Shown here: one piece after another, positions 18,072 through 26,448 of the stretch | Position numbering within the stretch: the stretch's first letter is position 1 | How the letters are laid out: every line of letters starts with the position of its first letter | NCBI GenBank assembly: GCA_965658025.1 | Contig: CBFHQL010000001.1 | Span: 62,001-126,000, forward strand | Length of the DNA: 64,000 nt | Source: UBA3537 sp965658025 | Lineage (GTDB): Bacteria; Bacteroidota; Bacteroidia; Flavobacteriales; Flavobacteriaceae | Reading direction: 5' to 3' | The notes under the pieces: generated by a model | Databases searched by the model: none | The model's input: only the letters and a program-made list of their open reading frames with translations | Told to the model about the DNA's origin: nothing | Made by a program: the position numbers and the translations under genes

Positions 18072-19583
18072 CTAGTGATACTGAATAAGTGCATTGATGC
18101 GCCGTATAGTCTCCTCTTTCCCAACACAAAAGACAATATCAAAGACATCGACCCCTTGCAAGGACCCAACGAGTGCGACCCTAAGCGGCATCATCACTTT
18201 TCCAAAGCCAACATTTTTACTTTTAATCCATTCAGAAACGGATGCTTTTATCGTTATTGCACTTTCGTCGTTTGTGTTTTTTAAAACAACCACTAGTTCA
18301 TCTAAGAGAGATTTAGTGTCTTCTTTCCACGCTTTTTTAAGTGATTTTTCATCATAACTGTTTGGCGCTTCAAAGAAATATTTTCCTAACGCCCAAAGTT
18401 CTGGTACAAGTTCTGCGCGCTCTTTTATAAGTCCAACAACAAGCTCTACATATCCTCGATCCAAAGCCGCCAATTCACTCTTTTCATTGATTAATTTTTC
18501 GGCAAGTTCTGCGTTTGTGGTTTGTTGAATGTAGTGATGGTTATACCATTTTATTTTTTCAGGGTCGAAACGCGCCCCAGATTTATTTACTTGATTTATG
18601 TTAAAGAATCGAACAAGTTCATCAAGTGAGAATAGCTCTTGTTCTGTTCCGGGATTCCACCCTAAAAAGGCAAGAAAATTGATAATAGCATTAGGAAGAT
18701 AACCACTTTCTTTATAGCCCTGAGCTATTGTGTTTTCGTCTTTCCATTCTAGAGGAAACACAGGAAAACCTAATTTGTCTCCATCACGTTTACTTAATTT
18801 ACCTTTCCCAGTTGGTTTTAATATTAGAGGTAAGTGTGCAAACTGAGGAGCGTCCCAACCAAAAGCTTCGTACAACATTTGATGCAGCGCTAAAGAAGGC
18901 AACCATTCTTCGCCTCTAATAACATGTGAGATTTCCATGAGGTGGTCGTCTACTATATTGGCTAAATGATATGTTGGCATCCCATCAGACTTAAATAAAA
19001 TTTTATCATCAAGAATGTTGCTATCAATTGATATTTTACCTCTAACCATATCGTTTAGCGCAATGCTTTGTCCTTCGGGCATCAAAAAGCGAACAACATA
19101 AGGTGCACCGCTTTCAATCCTTTTTCTAGTCTCTTCCTTTGATAAAATTAAGGAGTTTACAAGACGCCCTTTGGTTCTATTGTGCCAGTTATAAATAAAG
19201 GTTTTTCCTTTTTCTTCGTGCTTTTTTCGCTCAAGGGCTAAATCATCAGCGCTATCAAAGGCATAGTACGCCTTACCGTTTTCAAGCAAAGTATTTATAT
19301 GTTTTTTGTAGATATTTTTTCGTTCACTTTGCCTGTATGGACCGTAATCTCCGTTTTTTCCGGGCCCCTCATCAAAAGGAATATTGCACCAGTTAAGCGC
19401 ATCAATAATGTATTTTTCGGCTTCAGGAACATATCTATTTTGGTCCGTATCTTCAATACGTAAGATAAAGGTGCCGTTGTGTTTCTTTGCAAAAAGATAA
19501 TTAAAGAGTGCGGTACGCACCCCCCCAATATGTAGTGGGCCAGTTGGGCTAGGTGCAAAACGAACACGAACAGGTTTTTTCAT
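18072..19583 (-). CDS. gltX: Glutamate--tRNA ligase
   Basis: A 503-residue class I aminoacyl-tRNA synthetase that charges tRNA-Glu. The HIGH-type motif S-P-T-G-P-L-H-I-G-G is near residue 10, and the KMSKS-type motif G-K-L-S-K-R-D-G-D-K is near 250. The C-terminal helical anticodon domain is complete. The frame is open upstream to a possible start at 19631, but I chose the ATG at 19583. Homologues begin close to the V-R-V-R-F-A-P-S-P-T-G stretch, and a good promoter lies inside the would-be 16-residue extension, so that extension would not be transcribed. Confidence 0.96.
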   Translation of the reverse strand: MKKPVRVRFAPSPTGPLHIGGVRTALFNYLFAKKHNGTFILRIEDTDQNRYVPEAEKYIIDALNWCNIPFDEGPGKNGDYGPYRQSERKNIYKKHINTLLENGKAYYAFDSADDLALERKKHEEKGKTFIYNWHNRTKGRLVNSLILSKEETRKRIESGAPYVVRFLMPEGQSIALNDMVRGKISIDSNILDDKILFKSDGMPTYHLANIVDDHLMEISHVIRGEEWLPSLALHQMLYEAFGWDAPQFAHLPLILKPTGKGKLSKRDGDKLGFPVFPLEWKDENTIAQGYKESGYLPNAIINFLAFLGWNPGTEQELFSLDELVRFFNINQVNKSGARFDPEKIKWYNHHYIQQTTNAELAEKLINEKSELAALDRGYVELVVGLIKERAELVPELWALGKYFFEAPNSYDEKSLKKAWKEDTKSLLDELVVVLKNTNDESAITIKASVSEWIKSKNVGFGKVMMPLRVALVGSLQGVDVFDIVFCVGKEETIRRINALIQYH

Positions 19584-19600
19584 TGAATTTAGTGTTGTTG

Positions 19601-19632
19601 CAAAGATATGCGCCCAAAAGCGAATGGGCAAA
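19601..19632 (-). promoter_or_regulatory. Promoter of gltX
   Basis: On the minus strand TTTG (19629-19632), a 20-base spacer and TATCTTTG (19601-19608) give a full Bacteroidota promoter match. Transcription would begin about 10 bases before the ATG at 19583, and so fixes that start. Confidence 0.7.
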
Positions 19633-19676
19633 CAAAAACGAATTTGCTTTTTTCGGATTACAAGTGAGTTTCAAAG

Positions 19677-22600
19677 ATGTCGATTATTGTTGTAGATTTA
19701 TGGCTTAAAAAACACAATTTGAATCATTTTGAGGAAATACAATTTAAATTAGAACAATTCATCAGGCGCTATTATATAAGTGCTTTGATAAAAGGGGCTA
19801 TGCTCTTTTTCGGGTTTGGTCTTTTGTATGCTTTTTTCTGGATTATTGTTGAATCTTTTTTTTGGTTTTCATCAACAGCCCGAACTTTTGTCTTTTGGTC
19901 TTTAATTTCTTTTGAAACGGCCTTATTTTTAAAATTTTTGTTGGCTCCTTTTTTGAGTTATTTAAGAATTCGTTCGGGAATAAACCACCAAGACGCATCT
20001 AAGATTATTGGAGACTTTTTTCCAGAAATTAAAGACAAACTGTTAAATGCTATACAGTTAAATAATCAACCACAAACCGAACTTATAATTGCCAGCATTC
20101 AGCAAAAGACAGCCGATTTCAAATTTGTGTCATTTAAAAAAGCGGTTCGATTTAAGGAAAATCTCAAATATTTAAAGTATGCCATATTACCAGTTTTTGT
20201 GATTGTGGGGGTCTATACTTCTGGCGGCCAGTCTAGCTTTAAGCAGAGTTTTAACCGTGTGATTGACTACAAAACCTCGTTTAGTCCACCCCCTCCTTTT
20301 CGGTTCACCATTCTCAACAATGCACTACAAACCATTGAAAAAACACCATTTGTTTTAAACATAAAAACGGATGGTGATGTGGCTCCACAGCAGGTAGAAA
20401 TTAAATTTGAAGACCAAGTTTATTATTTAAAAAAAATAAAACCCAATTTATTTCAATATAAATTTACAAACCCAATCAAAAGCTTACAGTTTCAATTAAG
20501 CTCAGGAAGTGTTCGTTCAGAAATATTTGATTTGATAGTATTGAAAGCACCTAAAATATTGTCGTCAACCCTAGACCTAAATTACCCTTCGTACACAAAA
20601 ATCAGCAACAAAAGCATTTCTAATTTCGGCGATATTTCTGTTCCAGAAGGCACTAAACTTACATGGTCGCTTACGACACAAGCAACCGATCGCGTTGTTT
20701 TTTTACACGATCAAACAGCTTTTGATTTTAGTAGGGAGGACAATAAATTTACAGCTTCAAAGCAGCTTTTCTCTGATTTAGAGTACAGTTTTGAAACGAA
20801 TAATATAAAACTTAAAAGCTATGAAACCTTATCGTTTGGTGTTCGTGTGATAAAGGATCTTTCGCCTACAATAAATGTGCGCCAACGTAGCAACAACGCA
20901 ATAAACGAGGCCTTGTTTTTTTATGGCCAACTCGGAGACGATTATGGAATTTCATCCCTAAAAATACATTATTACCCCAAAAATAATGTTGAGCTAAAGA
21001 AAACAAAAGAAGTTACTTTTGACCAGAAATTGGAATTTGTTTTTCAGTTTCCAGGCCAATTAGAACTTATACCCGACACTGCATATGAGCTTTTTTTTGA
21101 GGTCTTAGACAATGACCCTTTTCCAAAGCCAAACCGTACCACATCCAAAACATTCAAATATTTGTTTAAAAGTGAAAACCTGATTCAGCAAGAGCAACTC
21201 AGTGCTCAAAAAGATGCAGTTCAATCTTTAGAAAAGACAATGAAATCAATTGATGACCAAAACACCCTTGTTGAAGAGCTTACCAACGAACAGATCCAGA
21301 AAAATGGATTAACATTTAATGATCAAGAAAAAATCAAAAATATTTTAAAGCGTCAACGGCAGCAGGATGAAATTTTAAAACAGTTTAACGAACAAATGCG
21401 AGAAACATTGGAGCAGTTTCCAGAAGAGTCTCCCGACCCATTAAAAGAGAGTTTAACCAAAAGGTTAGAGGAGCAAAATCAGCGCCTTAAGGATGACGAG
21501 AGCACACTTAAAGAACTTGAAGAATTAGCAAAAAACATTCAAGAAGAGGGGCTTTTAGAAAAACTTCAAAAACTAGGTCAGCAGGCAAAAAACAAGCAAA
21601 AAAGTCTTCAACAAATGCTCGAACTAACAAAACGATATTACCTTTCTAAAAAAATGGAGCAATTAAAAAATCGTCTTGAAACACTATCAAATCAACAACA
21701 AGAGTTGGTTGATGATGGTAAAAAAGAGTTGAGTAAAGATCAAAGCAAATTGAATGATAAGTTTGCCAAGATCAAGGATGCACTGGAAGAACTACGCGCT
21801 CAAAACAAAACCTTAAACAAACCTTTGACTGTGCCAGAAACACGAAAAGAAGAAGAATCTATAACAGATAATTTGGAGGAGGCAAAAACCCGCCTAGAGC
21901 AGCATGAGCAAAACAAAGACACTTCACAAGATGTAAACGCGCTAAGTAAAGCTAAAAAAGCCCAAAACAAATCTGCTCAAAAAATGATGCAATTGGCTCA
22001 ACTTATGACCCAAAGCATGTCTGGAGGGTCATCTCAGCAGCTTACTGAAGACATCGAAATGTTGCGCCAAATTTTGGACAACCTTCTCATTTTTTCTTTT
22101 GAACAAGAAGATTTAATGAATCAACTAAATTCAACTAATTCACAACAAAAATCGTTCGCTAGCCGCATTAAGAAACAGATGAATTTAAAAACACATTTTG
22201 AACATATCGATGACAGTTTATTTGTTGTTTCTTTGCGCCAACCAATGATATCAGAAAATATTACTGAGCAGATTTCAGAAGTTTATTTTAACATTGATAA
22301 AACCCTAAACGCCCTTTCTGAAAACGAAGACTACAAGGCTATGACTGGTCAACAATATACCATTACCGCAACAAACAACCTTGCAAGTATGCTTAGCGAT
22401 ATTTTGAGTAACCTCGAAATGCAGATGCAGCCCAATCCTGGACAAGGCGATGGTGACATGCAATTGCCAGACATTATAATGAGCCAGGAGGAGCTTGAAA
22501 AGCAAGCTGAGCAAATGATGAACGGCAAAAAAGAGGGGCAACAAAATCCGGGTAAAGAAAACCAAAGTAAATCCACAGAAAAAGCTAATGGCAAAGGCAG

Positions 22601-23084
22601 TAAATCTGGTAATTCTTCAAAAAACGGAAAACCCTCAGACGCGAACCAATATAGTGACCCAGACGAATCACCAGCGTCTTTGTTTCAGCTGTATAAACAG
22701 CAACAACAGTTGCGCCAACAACTTGAAAATATTCTCAAAAGAGAAGGGCTTTCCAGTCAAGGTAAAAACACACTTGAATCTATGGAAGATATAGAGCAAA
22801 TTATTGTAAATCAAGGAGTTAGCCCCCAATTACTTAAAAAAATGAAAGCACTTAAGTATGAATTTTTAAAGCTTGAGCAAGCTATATTAAAACAAGGGAA
22901 GTCTTCTAAAAGACAATCACAATCAAACAAGAAAAGTTATAGGTCTCAAAATCCTTTAACAAACAAAGAAATTAAGCTTCTTTTTAGCACAGAGGAGGTC
23001 TTAAACAGAAAGCCACTACCTTTGCATCAAAATATTAAGAAAAAGGTAGAACATTATTTCAGCAAAAAGAATGATCAATTTTAA
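19677..23084 (+). CDS. DUF4175 family membrane protein
   Basis: A 1135-residue protein of the DUF4175 type, found widely in Bacteroidota. Transmembrane helices lie at about 38-58, 72-95 and 165-182. A beta-rich extracytoplasmic part follows (about 200-500), then a very long charged, glutamine-rich coiled-coil region (about 510-780) and a low-complexity Q/N/G/K/S-rich tail. Function is unknown; the architecture suggests an envelope structural or scaffolding role. Its 3' end overlaps ybeY by 14 bases, so the two are coupled. It starts the long plus-strand block, opposite gltX. I see no convincing promoter of its own. Confidence 0.85.
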   Translation: MSIIVVDLWLKKHNLNHFEEIQFKLEQFIRRYYISALIKGAMLFFGFGLLYAFFWIIVESFFWFSSTARTFVFWSLISFETALFLKFLLAPFLSYLRIRSGINHQDASKIIGDFFPEIKDKLLNAIQLNNQPQTELIIASIQQKTADFKFVSFKKAVRFKENLKYLKYAILPVFVIVGVYTSGGQSSFKQSFNRVIDYKTSFSPPPPFRFTILNNALQTIEKTPFVLNIKTDGDVAPQQVEIKFEDQVYYLKKIKPNLFQYKFTNPIKSLQFQLSSGSVRSEIFDLIVLKAPKILSSTLDLNYPSYTKISNKSISNFGDISVPEGTKLTWSLTTQATDRVVFLHDQTAFDFSREDNKFTASKQLFSDLEYSFETNNIKLKSYETLSFGVRVIKDLSPTINVRQRSNNAINEALFFYGQLGDDYGISSLKIHYYPKNNVELKKTKEVTFDQKLEFVFQFPGQLELIPDTAYELFFEVLDNDPFPKPNRTTSKTFKYLFKSENLIQQEQLSAQKDAVQSLEKTMKSIDDQNTLVEELTNEQIQKNGLTFNDQEKIKNILKRQRQQDEILKQFNEQMRETLEQFPEESPDPLKESLTKRLEEQNQRLKDDESTLKELEELAKNIQEEGLLEKLQKLGQQAKNKQKSLQQMLELTKRYYLSKKMEQLKNRLETLSNQQQELVDDGKKELSKDQSKLNDKFAKIKDALEELRAQNKTLNKPLTVPETRKEEESITDNLEEAKTRLEQHEQNKDTSQDVNALSKAKKAQNKSAQKMMQLAQLMTQSMSGGSSQQLTEDIEMLRQILDNLLIFSFEQEDLMNQLNSTNSQQKSFASRIKKQMNLKTHFEHIDDSLFVVSLRQPMISENITEQISEVYFNIDKTLNALSENEDYKAMTGQQYTITATNNLASMLSDILSNLEMQMQPNPGQGDGDMQLPDIIMSQEELEKQAEQMMNGKKEGQQNPGKENQSKSTEKANGKGSKSGNSSKNGKPSDANQYSDPDESPASLFQLYKQQQQLRQQLENILKREGLSSQGKNTLESMEDIEQIIVNQGVSPQLLKKMKALKYEFLKLEQAILKQGKSSKRQSQSNKKSYRSQNPLTNKEIKLLFSTEEVLNRKPLPLHQNIKKKVEHYFSKKNDQF

Positions 23085-23490
23085 CAACACAACAGCGTTT
23101 AATATTCCCAACAAAAAAGCGTTGAAGAAATGGCTTAGTTCAATTATTACCCAAGAAAGGCACGTTGAGGGCGAGCTTAATTTTTTGTTTTGTGATGATG
23201 GTCATTTACATCAATTGAATGTTGAATTTTTAGCGCACGACACATTAACGGATATTTTAACTTTTGACTATAATGTAGACACACAGGTGTTTGCTGATAT
23301 TTGTATTTCTATTGATCGAATTCAAGACAACGCGGCCGAACACCAAACCACAGTTTTAAACGAGTTGCATCGTGTGATGGCTCACGGAGTACTTCATCTT
23401 TGTGGTTACAAAGATGGCACTAACGACGAAAAAAAACAAATGCGCAAAAAAGAGGATGAGTATCTTTCTCAGCTCGAATTCAGCAGATAA
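23071..23490 (+). CDS. ybeY: rRNA maturation RNase YbeY
   Basis: A 139-residue UPF0054 metalloprotein that takes part in rRNA 3' processing and ribosome quality control. The zinc motif H-G-V-L-H-L-C-G-Y-K-D is visible (about residues 109-119). The first two histidines are present, and the third ligand position of H-x3-H-x5-H is Asp here, as I recall for other Bacteroidota members. T-D-I-L-T-F-D-Y in the middle is also typical. It overlaps the DUF4175 gene by 14 bases. Confidence 0.93.
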   Translation: MINFNNTTAFNIPNKKALKKWLSSIITQERHVEGELNFLFCDDGHLHQLNVEFLAHDTLTDILTFDYNVDTQVFADICISIDRIQDNAAEHQTTVLNELHRVMAHGVLHLCGYKDGTNDEKKQMRKKEDEYLSQLEFSR

Positions 23491-23493
23491 GCT

Positions 23494-23501
23494 TATATTT
23501 G
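23494..23501 (+). promoter_or_regulatory. -7-type promoter element of mnmG
   Basis: TATATTTG matches the TAnnTTTG element; no clear -33 partner is seen. Transcription would start just before or within the parS-like palindrome at 23510-23525, so that site would lie in the mnmG leader. Confidence 0.5.
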
Positions 23502-23509
23502 CAGGAAAT

Positions 23510-23525
23510 TGTTCCACGTGGAACA
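23510..23525. promoter_or_regulatory. parS: parS-like centromere site 1
   Basis: TGTTCCACGTGGAACA is a perfect 16-base palindrome. It matches the ParB-binding parS consensus (TGTTNCACGTGAAACA) except for one base in the right half, and it shares the GTTCCACGTGGAAC core reported for Pseudomonas parS. It lies between ybeY and mnmG. An identical copy is at 25429-25444. parA and parB are not in this window. Confidence 0.8.
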
Positions 23526-23537
23526 TAATTATCTAAG

Positions 23538-25409
23538 ATGTTTGAAAATATTTATGACGTAATAGTTGTTGGTGGTGGTCATGCTGGAAGCGAAGCCGCT
23601 GCTGCTGCTGCCAACATGGGAAGCAAAACCTTGTTGGTTACGATGAATTTGCAAAATATTGCCCAAATGTCTTGTAATCCTGCTATGGGTGGTATTGCCA
23701 AAGGACAAATTGTCCGTGAAATTGATGCCCTTGGCGGCTACAGCGGGATTGTAAGTGACACATCAGCAATACAGTTTAAAATGCTTAATAAGTCTAAAGG
23801 CCCTGCCATGTGGAGCCCAAGAGTACAAAGCGACCGCATGCGTTTTGCAGAAGATTGGCGAATGCTTTTGGAGCAGACCCAGAATTTAGATTTTTATCAA
23901 GAAATGGTAGTCGGCTTATTGGTTAAAGGTGAGCGTGTTGTAGGAGTAAAGACATCCTTAGGTCTAGAAATTAAGGGCAAAACCGTAGTGCTCACTAATG
24001 GTACTTTTCTAAACGGACTTATTCATATAGGAGATAAAAATTTTGGCGGAGGGAGAGCAGGTGAGAAAGCGGCAACAGGGATCACCGAACAGCTTATCGA
24101 CCTAGGATTTGATTCTGGTCGAATGAAAACCGGAACACCTCCAAGGGTTGATGGTCGTTCATTGGATTTTTCAAAAATGATCGAACAGCCAGGAGATAGT
24201 AACCCACAGAAGTTTTCCTATTTAAACACTACTTCACCGCTCAAAAATCAGCGGTCATGCCACATGACCCACACAAGTATAGAGGTTCATGACTTGCTAA
24301 GAGAAGGATTTGATAGATCACCCATGTTTAACGGAAGAATCCAAAGCATTGGCCCAAGATATTGCCCATCTATCGAAGACAAAATTAATCGTTTTTCAGA
24401 AAAAGATTGCCACCAAATCTTTGTTGAGCCAGAGGGGTGGAACACTGTTGAGTATTACATTAATGGATTCTCCACCTCTCTTCCAGAGGACATACAATAC
24501 AAAGCGCTTAAAGCGGTTAAAGGTTTTGAACATGTGCGGTTCTTTCGCCCTGGTTATGCAATAGAATACGACTACTTCCCCCCTACTCAACTCACATATT
24601 CTTTAGAAACAAAGCTTATAAATGGGTTATTCTTTGCCGGCCAAATCAACGGGACAACTGGCTATGAAGAAGCTGCCTCACAGGGGCTTATGGCGGGTAT
24701 TAATGCGAGTTTACAGGTTCAAAACAAACCTCCATTTATTTTAAGACGAGATGAGGCCTACATAGGTGTTTTGATTGACGATTTAATCACTAAAGGCACT
24801 GAGGAGCCTTATAGAATGTTTACGTCACGTGCAGAATATCGAACACTTCTACGTCAAGACAATGCTGACTTACGCCTTACTCCAAAGGGGTTTGAATTAG
24901 GAATTGTAGACGAACACCGTTTAAAACTTATGGAGCGTAAATTAGAGCAATCAAAAGAATTCGTGTCTTTTTTTAGAAAGCAAAGCGTTAAACCCAATGA
25001 AGCCAATCCTGTTTTAGAGGCTAAGAATTCATCGCCGATCAAACAGTCTGACAAGATGTTTAAGATATTTTCTAGGCCTAATATTAGCATTAACGACATG
25101 CGTAAGTTTGAGGCTGTTGAGTCTTATATTACTGCTCAGAATCTTGACAACGAAGTTATTGAACAAGCAGAGATTCAGATTAAGTATTCAGGATACATTG
25201 AAAAAGAAAAAAACAATGCAGACAAACTCACGCGTTTGGAATATGTAAAAATCCCAAAAAATTTCGATTACTCAAGAGTTAAATCGATGAGTTATGAGGC
25301 GCGTGAGAAATTAAATACGGTTCAGCCAACCACAGTAGCACAGGCGTCGCGCATTAGTGGGGTTTCCCCTAATGACATTTCTGTTTTACTTGTTTTCTTA
25401 GGGCGTTAA
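23538..25409 (+). CDS. mnmG: tRNA uridine-5-carboxymethylaminomethyl modification enzyme MnmG (GidA)
   Basis: A 623-residue FAD enzyme that with MnmE installs the cmnm5 group on wobble uridines of tRNAs. The FAD-binding G-G-G-H-A-G-S-E-A-A motif is at about residues 12-21. The conserved S-C-N-P-A-M-G-G-I-A-K-G stretch follows near 46-57, and T-S-R-A-E-Y-R and the C-terminal helical domain (S-G-V-S-P-N-D-I-S near the end) are intact. The length is standard. parS-like palindromes stand immediately before the gene and immediately after it. mnmG lies near the origin and par genes in many bacteria. Confidence 0.97.
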   Translation: MFENIYDVIVVGGGHAGSEAAAAAANMGSKTLLVTMNLQNIAQMSCNPAMGGIAKGQIVREIDALGGYSGIVSDTSAIQFKMLNKSKGPAMWSPRVQSDRMRFAEDWRMLLEQTQNLDFYQEMVVGLLVKGERVVGVKTSLGLEIKGKTVVLTNGTFLNGLIHIGDKNFGGGRAGEKAATGITEQLIDLGFDSGRMKTGTPPRVDGRSLDFSKMIEQPGDSNPQKFSYLNTTSPLKNQRSCHMTHTSIEVHDLLREGFDRSPMFNGRIQSIGPRYCPSIEDKINRFSEKDCHQIFVEPEGWNTVEYYINGFSTSLPEDIQYKALKAVKGFEHVRFFRPGYAIEYDYFPPTQLTYSLETKLINGLFFAGQINGTTGYEEAASQGLMAGINASLQVQNKPPFILRRDEAYIGVLIDDLITKGTEEPYRMFTSRAEYRTLLRQDNADLRLTPKGFELGIVDEHRLKLMERKLEQSKEFVSFFRKQSVKPNEANPVLEAKNSSPIKQSDKMFKIFSRPNISINDMRKFEAVESYITAQNLDNEVIEQAEIQIKYSGYIEKEKNNADKLTRLEYVKIPKNFDYSRVKSMSYEAREKLNTVQPTTVAQASRISGVSPNDISVLLVFLGR

Positions 25410-25428
25410 TCAGTATATTTTCTATTTT

Positions 25429-25444
25429 TGTTCCACGTGGAACA
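25429..25444. promoter_or_regulatory. parS: parS-like centromere site 2
   Basis: The second exact copy of TGTTCCACGTGGAACA. It ends one base before the ATG of the methyltransferase gene. Translating through it yields the artefactual N-terminus F-H-V-E-H, a pattern well known where parS sits at a gene start. Two identical 16-base palindromes within 1.95 kb cannot be chance. Confidence 0.8.
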
Positions 25445-25445
25445 C

Positions 25446-26306
25446 ATGGCTAAAAACAATACTTTATATCTAAAAACAAAGGACTTTTCTGTTAGTGGAA
25501 AAGCTTTTGAGTTGCATCAAAATGACCTGTGTGACTTTTTGGAAACTTCACCAAGGCCATCAAAAGAAAGCTTACCCTCTTATTACAATAGCGACCAGTA
25601 TGTGTCTCATTTAACAAAAAAACGTAACTTGTTTGATTGGGTGTATTTTTTGGTGCGGACACTTACACTTAAGAAAAAGATAAAATTAATTTCTAGGTTT
25701 TCTTTTGAAAATCAAACGCTTTTAGATTATGGAGCAGGTGTTGGTTATTTTGTTCGAACAGCCCGAACCGCTGGATGGGAAAGCATCGGAGTAGAACCTT
25801 CTTCTGAGGCGCGGCGGGCAGGCAATTCGCTTCTTGAAAATTCTATTTTTGATGAAAACCACACAAAAAAATTAAAACCCAAAACCCAATCTATTATTTC
25901 TCTTTGGCATGTCTTAGAACATCTTCCAGATCTCAAACAAAGCATTAATGAGTTTGAACGACTACTTTCTGAAGATGGGCGATTAATTATTGCTGTGCCA
26001 AATTTTAAAAGCTATGATGCACAATATTTTGAAATGTTCTGGGCTGCTTATGACGTCCCCAGACATTTGTGGCATTTTACTCCACAATCAATTGTTCGTT
26101 TGTTTTCTGAATTTGGATTTGAATTAGAATCGACCCACCCCATGCCTTTTGATGCCTACTATGTCAGTCTATTATCTACAAAATATAAATATGGAAAGAT
26201 GAACATTATTAAAGCTTTGTGGGTTGGTTTTCAATCAAACCTACGCGCAAAACGTTCAGGACACTATTCGTCTTTGATTTACGTTTTAAAAAGGCGTAAA
26301 ACTTAA
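25446..26306 (+). CDS. Class I SAM-dependent methyltransferase
   Basis: A 286-residue methyltransferase of the Methyltransf_23 type. The SAM-binding motif I is L-L-D-Y-G-A-G-V-G-Y-F near residue 92; acidic motif II is G-V-E-P. A further H-V-L-E-H-L-P-D stretch near 160 is typical. The N-terminal 85 residues are probably a small recognition domain. I use the ATG at 25446, not the TTG at 25428, because the intervening six codons are the parS-like palindrome. The acceptor substrate is unknown. Homologues next to mnmG are common in Bacteroidota, to my recollection. Confidence 0.85.
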   Translation: MAKNNTLYLKTKDFSVSGKAFELHQNDLCDFLETSPRPSKESLPSYYNSDQYVSHLTKKRNLFDWVYFLVRTLTLKKKIKLISRFSFENQTLLDYGAGVGYFVRTARTAGWESIGVEPSSEARRAGNSLLENSIFDENHTKKLKPKTQSIISLWHVLEHLPDLKQSINEFERLLSEDGRLIIAVPNFKSYDAQYFEMFWAAYDVPRHLWHFTPQSIVRLFSEFGFELESTHPMPFDAYYVSLLSTKYKYGKMNIIKALWVGFQSNLRAKRSGHYSSLIYVLKRRKT

Positions 26307-26448
26307 TTTAAGCCTCTCTGGCGCATTTTTTGACCCTACTAAATATTTCTTGTAACACTAAATCTTTACTGCCCTTAAAACGGTTTTTAAAGCACGAAAA
26401 ACAATAGTTTTAGTAGATTTTAAAAAGAAAAACAATAGATTTATCTTA

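Noticed and set aside
21190..22920. Glutamine- and lysine-rich stretch of the DUF4175 gene as tandem DNA repeats
   Set aside because: The protein has coiled-coil bias, but I found no repeating DNA unit.
24836..24841. CACGTG core inside mnmG as a third parS site
   Set aside because: The flanks do not continue the palindrome, and the bases encode the conserved T-S-R-A-E-Y-R motif of MnmG.
26307..26448. Terminator between the converging methyltransferase and holB genes
   Set aside because: CTTAAAAC/GTTTTTAAAG near 26370-26390 pairs only imperfectly, and no clear stem with a T run is present.
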